Positions 18,583 through 30,831 are shown, counted from the stretch's first letter. The stretch is 64,000 nucleotides of DNA from Acinetobacter seifertii (GCF_000368065.1 NZ_KB851200.1:985204-1049203); one strand, 5' to 3'. Notes: generated from the letters alone by a model not told the origin. Numbers and translations: made by a program.

Positions 18583-19299
18583 ATGTGGTTAAAACTTTCA
18601 ACATTGCTTTTATTGCCTATATTATTTGTGCAAGGCAATAAAGTCCGAAAGAATACTCCACGTTTATTAGAGCCTAAAGGTGAACGAGAAGGTGGTATTG
18701 GTCAAGGCAAGCCTTTATCTCTGCTTATTTTGGGAGATTCAGCAGCAGCAGGTGTTGGTGTAGAAAATCAGAAAGATGCTTTGTCTGGTGCTATTATTCA
18801 AGAACTGCAAAATGAATTTTCCCTGCAATGGAAACTTCATGCCAAAACTGGTGATACGACCCGACAAGTTTTTCATGCTTTACAGCATTTGGAAGAGCGG
18901 AAGTATGATGTAATTGTGACATCTATTGGTGTAAATGATGTTACTAAGTTGACTTCTGCCAAATCATGGATCCAACAACAAAAACAATTATTTGAGCATA
19001 TTCAGAAACGTTTTCAACCAAAACTGATCATTGTTTCTGGAGTGCCTCCAATGCAACATTTCCCAGCTTTACCCAATCCATTGGCTTGGTTATTTGGGCA
19101 ATATGCAGAGCAAATGAATCAAAAATTATAGCAATGGTTAGCACCACAGAGCCAGTTTAAATTTCTTCAATATGATATTGAAACTTTTCAAGCCATGAAT
19201 TTGACAATGGCAAGTGATGGTTTTCATCCTAGTAAGGAAGTTTACGAAATTTGGGGAAGGCAGATTGCAGCTTTAGTGCGTCAATCATTTCACTCATAG
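18583..19299 (+). pseudogene. SGNH/GDSL hydrolase gene interrupted by an in-frame amber codon
   Basis: The frame opens with a hydrophobic signal-like N-terminus and the block I motif LILGDSAAAG (nucleophile Ser53), then GVND (block III Asn118). Codon 183 is TAG (19129-19131). Reading on in the same frame gives QWLAPQSQFKFLQY..., ending with ASDGFHPS, where Asp212 and His215 are the block V catalytic pair, and a natural TAG at 19297-19299. The intact product would be 238 residues. The truncated 182-residue product lacks two of the three catalytic residues and should be inactive unless the amber is suppressed. A single C-to-T change in CAG would explain it. There is no frameshift. It follows the SnoaL gene and precedes a hydrolase gene. 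Confidence 0.88.
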
Positions 19300-19318
19300 T
19301 CATAGGTAGTCATTGGAT

Positions 19319-20413
19319 ATGGGCATATCTGTTTTTAGTAAAATTAAAGATTTCGGTTCAGAGTTGTTCGATTTAGTATTAGGGGCGGAGCATCCAAAAG
19401 TTTATTATGATCCTCAAGGGCAAATAAAAGATGTGTTGGAGAAGCTCCCTCAACTCAAGCAGAAATATCGTCCTACACCTTGGTTGACGAATAATCATGT
19501 TCATTTACTCTATTTCGATCTTATTAGAAAACAATCAATAAAATTGGAATATGACCGGATTGATCAACTTACGATGAGTGATGGCGGTATTACCGCAATT
19601 GCTTGGTATGGCTATAATTTACCAGCAGATACACCAACGGTTGTAATCATGCATACCATTACAGGTACTCCTGAGAGTATGCGTGAGTTGGTACGCGATT
19701 TAAATCAATATACAGGCTGGCGAATTGCATTATGCCTTCGCCGTGGTCACGCAGGTTTACCAATGCCTGTGCCACAAATTTCTCTTTTTGGTTCTACTCG
19801 TGATTTAAAAGAACAGCTTGAACATATTCAAAGCTTATTTCCCGCATCAGATTTATATGCGGTAGGTTCATCGGCAGGTACAGGCTTGCTTGTTCGCTAT
19901 TTGGGTGAGCAAGGTGAAGATACGCCTTTTAAAGCTGCCTTTGCGATGTGTCCAGGTTATAACACGGAAATTGGTTTTAAAAATGTTCATCCTTTTTACA
20001 GTAAAATGATGACCAAAAAGCTCTTTAAGTATTTTATTTATCCGTATCAAAATACGTGGAGCAAAATTGCATCTTTAGAAAAAGTTTTATCAACTAACAA
20101 TTTAGAAGAATTTGAAAAAGAATACTTCGAAATGGCTGGTTTTCAAGATTACGAAACTTACTGTAAATCTATTAATCCAATTTATGTTTTCGAGAATATT
20201 AAAATTCCATTAATGATTCTGAATGCTGAAGATGACCCAGTTTGTTCAATTAAAAATTTGGAGCCATATAAAGAGCCAATTCAACAAATGAGTACTGTAG
20301 CGGTAGTGACAACTAAAAAAGGGAGTCATTGTGCATTTTATGAAGGGTGGCGTAGCACTTCATGGGCAGCACGTCTCATGTCTGATTATTTTTTAATTGA
20401 ACGTAATAAATAG
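19319..20413 (+). CDS. Alpha/beta hydrolase, YheT/ABHD-like
   Basis: About 364 residues. The nucleophile elbow is GSSAGT; preceding segments VVIMHTITGTPESMRELVRDL and ALCLRRGHAGLPMP and the late SHCAFYEGWRS (catalytic His) match the YheT/ABHD1-3-like hydrolases. The acid is probably in LNAEDDPVC. No signal peptide, so cytoplasmic or membrane-associated. I prefer the ATG at 19319; a TTG at 19313 has better spacing to AGG (19304-19306) and cannot be excluded. It lies 13-19 bp after the broken SGNH gene on the same strand. The substrate is unknown, presumably an ester or lipid. Confidence 0.83.
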   Translation: MGISVFSKIKDFGSELFDLVLGAEHPKVYYDPQGQIKDVLEKLPQLKQKYRPTPWLTNNHVHLLYFDLIRKQSIKLEYDRIDQLTMSDGGITAIAWYGYNLPADTPTVVIMHTITGTPESMRELVRDLNQYTGWRIALCLRRGHAGLPMPVPQISLFGSTRDLKEQLEHIQSLFPASDLYAVGSSAGTGLLVRYLGEQGEDTPFKAAFAMCPGYNTEIGFKNVHPFYSKMMTKKLFKYFIYPYQNTWSKIASLEKVLSTNNLEEFEKEYFEMAGFQDYETYCKSINPIYVFENIKIPLMILNAEDDPVCSIKNLEPYKEPIQQMSTVAVVTTKKGSHCAFYEGWRSTSWAARLMSDYFLIERNK

Positions 20414-20430
20414 GCAATCATCAGATGCAT

Positions 20431-20460
20431 AAAAAAGCCCAGACTTTGGGCTTTTTTTTT
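20431..20460. terminator. Terminator between convergent hydrolase genes
   Basis: AAAAAAGCCCA pairs with TTGGGCTTTTTT; a long T-run follows. It lies between the plus-strand alpha/beta hydrolase and the minus-strand PF10118 gene and is suitable for both. Confidence 0.88.
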
Positions 20461-20466
20461 TACTTT

Positions 20467-21312
20467 TTAAGATAAAAGTAGTGATCTATCATTTATTCCA
20501 AGTTTTACTTTGGTAGCAGCAACCAGAGCTTTCTCATCTGTCTGGTTGGGGTGAAAGTTAAAACGATAATATTCAAGAAACTTTGGAATTAAAGTTTTAT
20601 ATTGTGTGCTTGCAAAACCAAAAAAGTTGCGCCAAGTTTGAAAATTAGTCAGTTGTTTGTCGCGTTTCATTAAAACAATTTGGTAAATGGTCGAAAAAGC
20701 GGTAATCAGGATTAAACTAAAAGTAAATACTGAAATACGTGGAATATAAGCACTTAATCCGTTGCCATATAAATGCTGATATAAGTCAAATGCAACAGCT
20801 TTGTGTTCGGTTTCTTCTACGCTGTGCCATAGCCATAAGTTACGAATAGTTGTATCAGTCATAAGCTCATTTACTGATTGCATCATGCTAACTACAAGTA
20901 CTGCGGTGTAGTGCTCTAAACCAACCGTTACGAGTAAATTCCATTTTTTGCTAAAAACTTTTTCAATACCTTTAAGAATAATCCCTGTTGCTTTTTCTAG
21001 AGACTCAGGATTTAAACCATGCTGCTGTGCACTAACATGAAAAGCATGATGCTCCTTAGAATGCATTGCTTCTTGGCCAATGAACGCACCAATCTCTCTG
21101 TCTAAAGTTTCATTCTCTTTTGCCTTAGCACGTAAAGCGCGGACAGATCTAACAAAGTATGATTCTCCTTCGGGAAACAAAGTAGAAAGACCTGTGAAAT
21201 AATGGGTGAGTGAGGGATCGTGATTGCACCAATAACGTGGAATATTTTCAAAATTGTAGTCCATACGACGTACTGGAAAAGAGGCGGGTGCACGGTTTAA
21301 AGCTGTTTTCAT
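20467..21312 (-). CDS. Predicted metal-dependent hydrolase (PF10118 type)
   Basis: 281 residues of the PF10118 (Metal_hydrol) family, which is helical and ferritin-like. Putative metal ligands are visible: IGQEAMHSKEHHAFH (about residues 78-92) and WHSVEETEHKAVAFDLY, giving the Glu/His pairs of a di-metal site. A hydrophobic segment (IPRISVFTFSLILITAFSTIYQIVL) near residues 195-220 may touch the membrane. The substrate is unknown. Monocistronic on the minus strand, with a palindrome just upstream (21339-21357) that could bind a TetR-like repressor. Confidence 0.78.
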   Translation of the reverse strand: MKTALNRAPASFPVRRMDYNFENIPRYWCNHDPSLTHYFTGLSTLFPEGESYFVRSVRALRAKAKENETLDREIGAFIGQEAMHSKEHHAFHVSAQQHGLNPESLEKATGIILKGIEKVFSKKWNLLVTVGLEHYTAVLVVSMMQSVNELMTDTTIRNLWLWHSVEETEHKAVAFDLYQHLYGNGLSAYIPRISVFTFSLILITAFSTIYQIVLMKRDKQLTNFQTWRNFFGFASTQYKTLIPKFLEYYRFNFHPNQTDEKALVAATKVKLGINDRSLLLS

Positions 21313-21338
21313 TTTCTTGCTCCAATCTTTTTATTTGT

Positions 21339-21357
21339 AAGTTCCAAAAAGGAACTT
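21339..21357. promoter_or_regulatory. Inverted repeat upstream of the PF10118 gene
   Basis: AAGTTCC-N5-GGAACTT, with the inner spacer AAAAA, ending 27 bp upstream of the start codon. The size and spacing fit a dimeric repressor operator. No regulator gene is adjacent. Confidence 0.5.
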
Positions 21358-21499
21358 GTTGATAAAAAGTATAAGTAGATAGGGTTGGAGTCAATGATTT
21401 TTGAATGGATGAAACTAGATTGTCCCGAAATGATAGACAAAGAAGTTTTGAAGATAAAAGCAAAGAAATTAAATTTATTTTTATTATGAATATTATATA

Positions 21500-21531
21500 A
21501 ATGCCCAAATCAAAAAATTAATTTGGGCATT
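21500..21531 (-). terminator. Terminator of the Lys/Glu/Pro-rich lipoprotein gene
   Basis: An 11-bp perfect stem AATGCCCAAAT/ATTTGGGCATT with a 10-nt A/T loop, 11 bp beyond the lipoprotein gene's stop on the minus strand. Only a short T-run follows on that strand. Confidence 0.65.
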
Positions 21532-21542
21532 ATACGACACGC

Positions 21543-22031
21543 TTAGTTCTTAAGCGCTGGTGTTGCAGCGGCAATTGCAGCAGCCACTGCATCATCTTCT
21601 GTCTTAGCAGATTCAGTTGCCTTAGCTGGTTTTGACTGAGCTTTTTCAGCTTTAGGTTCTGCTTTAGCCTCAGTTTTCTTTTCTGGTTTAGGTTCTACTT
21701 TTGGTGTCTCAGATTTAGGTTGTTCAGCAACTTGTGTCTGTGAAGATTCATCAGAATGTGCAGGACGAGTTTCACGGCGAATTTCAGTTGTAGTGTTGTT
21801 TGTTTCTTCACGATGAACTTCAACTTGTGGTTGTGCTTCAACTTGAGCTTCTTGATGAGTATCCACACTCTCTAAAGACTCAAATTTTGCAGGCTTCGCT
21901 GGTTGAGGTTCTGAAACAGCAGTTTCAACCTTGTCTTGCTCTTCTTCTTTAGGTGTCTCTTTTTTAACGCATGCGGTTAACAATAGTCCAGCCGCAATTG
22001 CAGCACAGATTAAAAGTTTTTTATTTGCCAT
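21543..22031 (-). CDS. Small lipoprotein with charged low-complexity body
   Basis: 162 residues from MANKKLLICAAIAAGLLLTAC, a clean lipobox (LLTAC) signal. The mature part is almost entirely Glu, Lys, Pro, Ala, Thr and Gln, with repeated PK/EPK/AKAE units, and ends in a short Ala-rich helix (DDAVAAAIAAATPALKN). It is predicted disordered, perhaps an envelope spacer. I prefer the ATG at 22031 (AGGG just upstream); an ATG at 22046 would add MLFRA. I do not recognise a function. It is divergent from pyrG with about 220 bp between them. Confidence 0.72.
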   Translation of the reverse strand: MANKKLLICAAIAAGLLLTACVKKETPKEEEQDKVETAVSEPQPAKPAKFESLESVDTHQEAQVEAQPQVEVHREETNNTTTEIRRETRPAHSDESSQTQVAEQPKSETPKVEPKPEKKTEAKAEPKAEKAQSKPAKATESAKTEDDAVAAAIAAATPALKN

Positions 22032-22188
22032 TGCCCTAAACAACATTTAATTGAGGAATTGACATTATAACAGTAAATAGCAATGAAAAAATCATGTGAG
22101 ATTGAGCTAATTTTTTATTAAAAATGCTGCTAGAATAACCAGTTGTTTATTGTTCTTTGAATTGATGCGGTTTGACTTTGCTTTATAG

Positions 22189-23892
<1,704 letters not shown>

Positions 23893-23921
23893 TGCGATTT
23901 AAATAAACTGGGAAAGTTTAA

Positions 23922-26114
<2,193 letters not shown>

Positions 26115-26170
26115 TCTTTTGAATAATGCTTTGCTTATTTAAATATTGATGAAAAATTAATATTTAAAAT

Positions 26171-26205
26171 AAAGTGCTATTTCTACTTCTTAGAAATAGC
26201 ACTTT
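26171..26205. terminator. Bidirectional terminator after eno
   Basis: A 15-bp perfect stem (AAAGTGCTATTTCTA / TAGAAATAGCACTTT) with a 5-nt loop CTTCT and flanking A and T runs. It lies between convergent eno and the DUF421 gene. Confidence 0.9.
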
Positions 26206-26210
26206 TTTAT

Positions 26211-26888
26211 TTATCCTAAACGCCGAGTTTTTAAAGATTCAGCCCAACTATGATGATGACAACGGGAACATTCTTGATCGAGTTTATTTAAAACCTTAGT
26301 TTCACCGCATTTCATACAAGAATAAAAAGTATTCGTCTTAAGTATTTTAGCTTTGTTATAGGCATCGGGAAATAAAGGAAGACCCCATTTAACGTCTTCA
26401 TCCTCATAATAAAGCAAGCTCAAAATCCCATCGGATTCAAGTAAGGCCGTTCTGACTTGACCTAAATGTTCTACATTCTGTTGCCGCATTTCTGAGAAAA
26501 ATTCATCGTGAGAATATGTTTGTTTCTGAAAATCTTTGTAGACCAAAAGACCCTCTTTGACAACGCAAAGAGCTCTTCCTTCTAACAATGTTTCAATTTT
26601 TTTGTGCTTTACCATACCCCAAGTGATAAGGCGATATAAAAAGAGGATTACAACAAAAACCACTAAAGCGTGTGCAATTGGAACGTCTTTAGTAAACATA
26701 GGGTCACCAGCTGCAGATCCTAAACATAAAATGATAGCTAGTTCGAATAAAGAGAGTTGTCGAATACCACGTTTACCAGATAGTCTTAAAAAGCTAATGA
26801 TAATAATGAACATGACAGTGCATCTTATTAAAATTTCTAAAGCAAAGCTCCATGTGGTATCACCAATAAAAATATTAGAAAGATCCAT
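26211..26888 (-). CDS. DUF421 (YetF-like) membrane protein with C-terminal zinc ribbon
   Basis: 225 residues. Three N-terminal membrane helices (about residues 15-35, 45-60 and 70-92) include the family stretch FLRLSGKRGIRQLSLFEL, followed by the cytoplasmic beta-rich DUF421 domain (EGRALCVVKEG..., TALLESDGILSLLYY). The last ~35 residues add Cys191-x2-Cys194 and Cys207-x2-Cys210, a treble-clef or zinc-ribbon knuckle followed by HHH. I do not know this tail as a standard part of YetF proteins. The role is unknown; YetF relatives are linked to the spore or stress envelope in Bacillus. Monocistronic on the minus strand. Confidence 0.82.
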   Translation of the reverse strand: MDLSNIFIGDTTWSFALEILIRCTVMFIIIISFLRLSGKRGIRQLSLFELAIILCLGSAAGDPMFTKDVPIAHALVVFVVILFLYRLITWGMVKHKKIETLLEGRALCVVKEGLLVYKDFQKQTYSHDEFFSEMRQQNVEHLGQVRTALLESDGILSLLYYEDEDVKWGLPLFPDAYNKAKILKTNTFYSCMKCGETKVLNKLDQECSRCHHHSWAESLKTRRLG

Positions 26889-27099
26889 CTTTATCTCGCT
26901 TTTTCAAATTTTACAGATAGGGTAGATTTAAAATTCATAGCAAAATAAAAATCAAAAAACTATAGTTTTTAAGTGGTTATTGGTTAAAAATACAAAAGAT
27001 GTGTGATCGTGTATTAATTAAAAATAAATGAAATTCGTAGTGCGATTTTAATACATAGATTATTGTAGTCTCTTAAGAATAATTATTTTGGTTTGGCCT

Positions 27100-27828
27100 A
27101 TGATCTATGTGGCACTTGCTGTTATTGGAGTTCTTTCAGGGCTGATTAGTGGAGTGGTTGGAACTGGATCATCAATTATTTTATTACCAATTCTTGCTTA
27201 TATTTTTGGGGCCAAATTTGCTGTACCTATTATGGCAATTGCTGCAATTATGGGGAACATTTCACGTGTGATAATGTGGCATAAAGAGCTTAATATTAGA
27301 GCATTTCTTTTATTTACAAGTTTGGGCATACCAGCAACGATACTAGGAGCCAATACATTATGGGTGATGTCACCTGTATTGTCTAACTTATGTATAGGTG
27401 TATTTTTCTTCTGTTTAATACCGATTAGGCATTATGCCAAACGTCATAGTTTTAAATTTAGTTCATGGCAAATGGTCATTGCTGGGGGAGTGCTAGGCTA
27501 TATCACAGGTGTTGTTTTTTCGACAGGCCCCTTATTACTCCCAGTTTTTAATGGTTTCGGTTTAACGAAGGGAGCTCTCTTGGCGACAGAGGCTGCTGCT
27601 TCATTTGGTATCTACGTAACAAAAAGCTTAACTTTTGGTGCACTAGGCGTTTTAAAACAAAATATTTTAATTGCGGGAGTTGCTGTTGGTTTTTCTCTAA
27701 TTATTGGCAATTATATTGGCAAAACTTTTGTAATAAAGATGTCTGAGAAAACTTTTGATTTATTGCTAGATTGTATGTTAGTAGTTGCTGGTTTTTCGAT
27801 GATATTGGCAGTTTTTAATCATTCTTAA
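27100..27828 (+). CDS. TauE/SafE-family permease
   Basis: 242 residues with about eight membrane helices. The N-terminal GLISGVVGTGSSIILLPIL and the second-half LGYITGVVFSTGPLLLPV are the two repeated glycine-rich motifs of TauE/SafE (sulfite/organosulfur/anion exporters). The substrate is not deducible. I chose the ATG at 27100; a TTG at 27088 is in frame, and neither has a strong Shine-Dalgarno. It is flanked by the divergent DUF421 gene and the ftsB promoter region and is likely monocistronic. Confidence 0.82.
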   Translation: MIYVALAVIGVLSGLISGVVGTGSSIILLPILAYIFGAKFAVPIMAIAAIMGNISRVIMWHKELNIRAFLLFTSLGIPATILGANTLWVMSPVLSNLCIGVFFFCLIPIRHYAKRHSFKFSSWQMVIAGGVLGYITGVVFSTGPLLLPVFNGFGLTKGALLATEAAASFGIYVTKSLTFGALGVLKQNILIAGVAVGFSLIIGNYIGKTFVIKMSEKTFDLLLDCMLVVAGFSMILAVFNHS

Positions 27829-27966
27829 CAGTAACTTTTATATGCATAGATTGATTTATAAACAGTTGTGTTTATAAACATTATTTTCCTTTCCAATTGA
27901 GTTTAATTTTGACAAAATGAAACATGTCACAATGGTCAATTTAAAGTAATATGGCCATTCATAGTT

Positions 27967-28018
27967 TTGCAGGAATGTTGCAGGAATTTTGCATGTCGCT
28001 TGTAAATTGTCATACAAT
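27967..28018 (+). promoter_or_regulatory. ftsB-ispD promoter with 11-bp-spaced repeats
   Basis: TTGCAT (27989-27994), an 18-bp spacer and TACAAT (28013-28018) form a promoter 42 bp upstream of ftsB. TTGCAGGAAT occurs at 27967 and 27978, and the -35 TTGCA is the third unit in the same 11-bp phase. The repeats could bind an activator just upstream of the -35. Confidence 0.55.
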
Positions 28019-28059
28019 ACAAAAACTTAATAAAGTTTTTAATTAAAGCTCTTAATGCT

Positions 28060-28449
28060 ATGTTAGAAGTATTTCGATCCACTTCAAGCAAACTTATTTT
28101 GCTACTGGTTATTGTTTTAGTAGCTATATTGCAATATCAGTTCTGGTTAGGTGAGGGTGGTTATTTTCCTCATCAAGCACTTATGCAGCAAATTCAACAA
28201 CAAGCTGAAGTAAATGATGAGCTTAAAGAGCGAAACCGTATTTTGGCAGCTGAGGTTTTCGACCTAAAAAATGGTACGGAAGCGATAGAAGAACATGCTC
28301 GTCTGGATCTTGGTTTGGTTAAGCCTCACGAAACATTTGTTCAAATGAGTACGATCAGTACTAATTATAAACCTATTTATATTGACCCGAACGCTAAAGT
28401 AGATTTGGAAACTAATGAGACACCTCCATCACCAGATATCCCAGACTAA
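28060..28449 (+). CDS. ftsB: Cell division protein FtsB
   Basis: A bitopic membrane protein of the FtsQBL divisome subcomplex. Residues ~11-29 (LILLLVIVLVAILQYQFWL) are the membrane helix, followed by the conserved GEGGYF and a periplasmic coiled coil (QQIQQQAEVNDELKERNRILAAEVFDL), then the ARLDLGLVKPHETFVQ motif. 129 residues versus about 103 in E. coli; the extra length is a Pro/Thr/Asp C-terminal tail. Its last 35 bp overlap the start of ispD, the usual ftsB-ispD arrangement. Confidence 0.92.
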   Translation: MLEVFRSTSSKLILLLVIVLVAILQYQFWLGEGGYFPHQALMQQIQQQAEVNDELKERNRILAAEVFDLKNGTEAIEEHARLDLGLVKPHETFVQMSTISTNYKPIYIDPNAKVDLETNETPPSPDIPD

Positions 28450-29131
28450 ACTATGGGCAGTTATTCCTGCTGCTGGTTCAGGAAGTCGTTTTTCCAAAAC
28501 TGAATTAAAGCAATATCAATATATTCAAGATGTGACAGTGTTAGAGCATACTGTTAAGCGTTTAGCTGAGCTTCCTTTAGCTGGCTATGTCTTAGCAATT
28601 GGTGCGCAGGATACTCTTGCTTCTACTTTAGCTTTTAGCGAAAAGCATAAGGCACATTTTTGTAATGGTGGTGCTGAGCGAGTCCATTCGGTTTTAAATG
28701 CGCTAAATTATCTGTCACAAATTACAGATGAAGATGATTGGGTGTTGGTACACGATGCTGCACGACCTTGTGTAACCCTTGATTGCTTAAATGCTCTTGT
28801 TTTGCATGCGATAAGTTCAAATCAAAGTGCTATTTTGGCAATTCCTGTGCGCGATACGTTGAAGCTTGTAGATAAAGAACAGCAGATTAATAAAACGGTA
28901 AGTCGAGAGTTATTGTGGCAGGCTCAAACTCCTCAAATTGCAAAAATTGGGACACTTAAAAAGGCGATTGAACAAGCGCTAATTAATAATTTGACTATTA
29001 CTGATGAGGCAAGCGCGCTTGAGTTTATGGGGGAGAGCGTACATGTAGTTATGGGACGGTCTGATAATATAAAAATTACTTATCCCGATGATTTAGAACT
29101 TGCGCGTTTGATTCTGCAATCACAATCTTAA
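28415..29131 (+). CDS. ispD: 2-C-methyl-D-erythritol 4-phosphate cytidylyltransferase
   Basis: Transfers CMP to methylerythritol phosphate in the non-mevalonate isoprenoid pathway. The nucleotidyltransferase fold shows VIPAAGSGSRF (CTP loop), KQYQYIQD, the catalytic DAARPC segment (VHDAARPCVT), IPVRDTLK and TQTP-like QAQTPQI, then TDEASALEF and NIKITYPDDL. 238 residues. No other in-frame start exists between the ATG at 28415 and the conserved core, so the 35-bp overlap with ftsB is real and suggests coupling. A terminator follows at 29152. Confidence 0.94.
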   Translation: MRHLHHQISQTKLWAVIPAAGSGSRFSKTELKQYQYIQDVTVLEHTVKRLAELPLAGYVLAIGAQDTLASTLAFSEKHKAHFCNGGAERVHSVLNALNYLSQITDEDDWVLVHDAARPCVTLDCLNALVLHAISSNQSAILAIPVRDTLKLVDKEQQINKTVSRELLWQAQTPQIAKIGTLKKAIEQALINNLTITDEASALEFMGESVHVVMGRSDNIKITYPDDLELARLILQSQS

Positions 29132-29151
29132 TATTTTATATACTTAATAGC

Positions 29152-29176
29152 AGGCTATTTTATTTTAAAATAGCCT
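29152..29176 (+). terminator. Terminator-like hairpin after ispD, carrying an AATAGCCTAAG copy
   Basis: AGGCTATTTTA pairs perfectly with TAAAATAGCCT around TTT. The 3' arm runs into the AATAGCCTAAG word (29168-29178). No long T-run follows, so termination efficiency is uncertain. Confidence 0.6.
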
Positions 29177-29270
29177 AAGTATACGTTTCATTTCTACACA
29201 TCTATTCGAAATAATTTATATTTTTTTATAGCGGAAGTAGATAACATCATTATGTAATTTAATTAGATAA

Positions 29271-29310
29271 TGTTCGATAGTCGAACAAAAAAATCCTAAA
29301 TCGAACAAAA
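29271..29310. promoter_or_regulatory. PcaU-type operator upstream of pcaI (three half-sites)
   Basis: The 344-bp gap between ispD and pcaI holds no gene but has palindrome TGTTCGATAGTCGAACA (29271-29287) followed by a third half-site. TCGAACAAAA occurs at 29281-29290 and again at 29301-29310, exactly 20 bp apart. One palindrome plus one direct repeat is the arrangement known for PcaU at the A. baylyi pcaU-pcaI region. The rest of the gap is A/T-rich and ends with GGAG before the pcaI ATG. Confidence 0.78.
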
Positions 29311-29475
29311 GTGTATGTAGCTTACTAGATCAAAATCTGAAAATTATCAAAAATAATCAAAAGGGAAATCTAAGGGAAACACTCGGGATTGAGTGAAATA
29401 TTTATCTATCTTATTACCCCAGTGTGCCTATTCTCTTACCTTTCTCTTCTTCAATGAGCACAATGGAGTTGTCTA

Positions 29476-30147
29476 ATGATTGACAAAAGTAAGTCCTCAC
29501 TAAGCGAGGTTCTATCGCAGATTAAAGATGGTGCAACCATTCTAATTGGTGGTTTTGGTACCGCAGGACAACCCGCTGAACTCATTGACGGTCTTATTGA
29601 ACTGGGTATTAAAGATTTAACCATTGTCAGCAATAACGCAGGTAATGGCGATTACGGTCTGGCTAAACTTCTTAAAGCTGGTTCAGTTAAAAAAGTGATT
29701 TGCTCTTTCCCACGTCAGTCAGACTCTTATGTGTTTGATGAACTGTACCGTGCCGGAAAGGTGGAACTTGAGGTTGTACCACAAGGTAATCTGGCGTGTC
29801 GTATTCAGGCAGCAGGTATGGGACTTGGTGCTGTATTTACCCCAACAGGCTTTGGAACACTTTTAGCTGAAGGCAAAGAAACCCGTGAGATTGATGGTAA
29901 AGATTACGTACTTGAATATCCAATCAAAGCAGACTTTGCCTTGATTAAAGCTTACAAGGGCGACCGCTGGGGCAATCTGGTTTACCGTAAATCTGCACGT
30001 AACTTTGGGCCAATTATGGCCATGGCTGCAGATGTCACCATTGCTCAGGTTTCTGAAGTGGTTGAACTCGGTGGACTAGATCCAGAACACATCATTACCC
30101 CAGGTATTTTTGTACAACACGTTGTACAAGTAGCGCCAGCACAGTAA
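29476..30147 (+). CDS. pcaI: 3-oxoadipate CoA-transferase, subunit A
   Basis: With PcaJ it transfers CoA from succinyl-CoA to beta-ketoadipate. 223 residues; the family I CoA-transferase alpha subunit is recognised from the glycine-rich start (GATILIGGFGTAGQPAELI), VSNNAGNGDYGLAKLL and EIDGKDYVLEYPIKADFALIKA (split here by composition only). First gene of the pca-qui supra-operon, 19 bp before pcaJ. The base composition of pcaIJF is visibly higher in G+C than neighbours such as pcaB, consistent with the known exchange of pcaIJF with a catIJF paralogue in Acinetobacter. An identical catI could exist elsewhere; context makes this the pca copy. Confidence 0.94.
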   Translation: MIDKSKSSLSEVLSQIKDGATILIGGFGTAGQPAELIDGLIELGIKDLTIVSNNAGNGDYGLAKLLKAGSVKKVICSFPRQSDSYVFDELYRAGKVELEVVPQGNLACRIQAAGMGLGAVFTPTGFGTLLAEGKETREIDGKDYVLEYPIKADFALIKAYKGDRWGNLVYRKSARNFGPIMAMAADVTIAQVSEVVELGGLDPEHIITPGIFVQHVVQVAPAQ

Positions 30148-30165
30148 GCAATAAGGAGAAAGAAC

Positions 30166-30819
30166 ATGAGCTACCAGAAACTCAGCCGTGACCAGATTGC
30201 AAAACGTGTGGCACAAGATATTCCCGATGGCGCCTATGTAAACTTAGGCATTGGCTTACCAACCAAGATTGCAAGTTACTTACCTAACGATAAAGATATT
30301 TTCCTTCATTCTGAAAATGGCCTGTTGGCTTTTGGTCCACCACCAGCGGCAGGTGAAGAAGACCCTGAACTGATTAATGCGGGTAAAGAGTTCGTGACCA
30401 TGCTTGAAGGCGGCAGCTTTTTCCACCATGGTGACTCATTTGCCATGATGCGTGGTGGACACCTTGATATTGCAGTGCTTGGCGCCTTTCAGGTTGCAGC
30501 GAATGGTGACTTGGCGAACTGGCACACGGGAGCACCGGATGCGATTCCTGCCGTGGGTGGTGCGATGGATTTAGCTGTAGGTGCCAAGAAAGTATTTATC
30601 ACTACAGACCATGTTACTAAGCAAGGTGAACCGAAGATTGTGGCTGAGCTGAGCTATCCGGTTACGGGTAAAAAATGTGTTGACCGTATTTACACCGATC
30701 TTTGCGTGATTGATGTGACCAAAGATGGTTTAAAGGTGATTGAGAAAGTGGAAGGTCTTAGCTTTGATGAGTTACAGGCTTTGACTGGTGCAACTTTGAT
30801 TGATGCCACTCAAGGGTAA
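30166..30819 (+). CDS. pcaJ: 3-oxoadipate CoA-transferase, subunit B
   Basis: Beta subunit of the beta-ketoadipate:succinyl-CoA transferase. 217 residues. The catalytic glutamate lies in the conserved SENGLLAFGP motif (LHSENGLLAFG), and GLPTKIASYLP and GGHLDIAVLGAFQVAANGD are typical of family I beta subunits. Preceded by AAGGAGAAAG. Pairs with PcaI and feeds PcaF, 13 bp downstream. Confidence 0.95.
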   Translation: MSYQKLSRDQIAKRVAQDIPDGAYVNLGIGLPTKIASYLPNDKDIFLHSENGLLAFGPPPAAGEEDPELINAGKEFVTMLEGGSFFHHGDSFAMMRGGHLDIAVLGAFQVAANGDLANWHTGAPDAIPAVGGAMDLAVGAKKVFITTDHVTKQGEPKIVAELSYPVTGKKCVDRIYTDLCVIDVTKDGLKVIEKVEGLSFDELQALTGATLIDATQG

Positions 30820-30831
30820 GGAAGTAGGGAA

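Noticed and set aside
19129..19131. Amber codon read as pyrrolysine or programmed read-through
   Set aside because: Acinetobacter has no pyrrolysine system, and SGNH hydrolases do not use read-through; a nonsense mutation or sequencing error is simpler.
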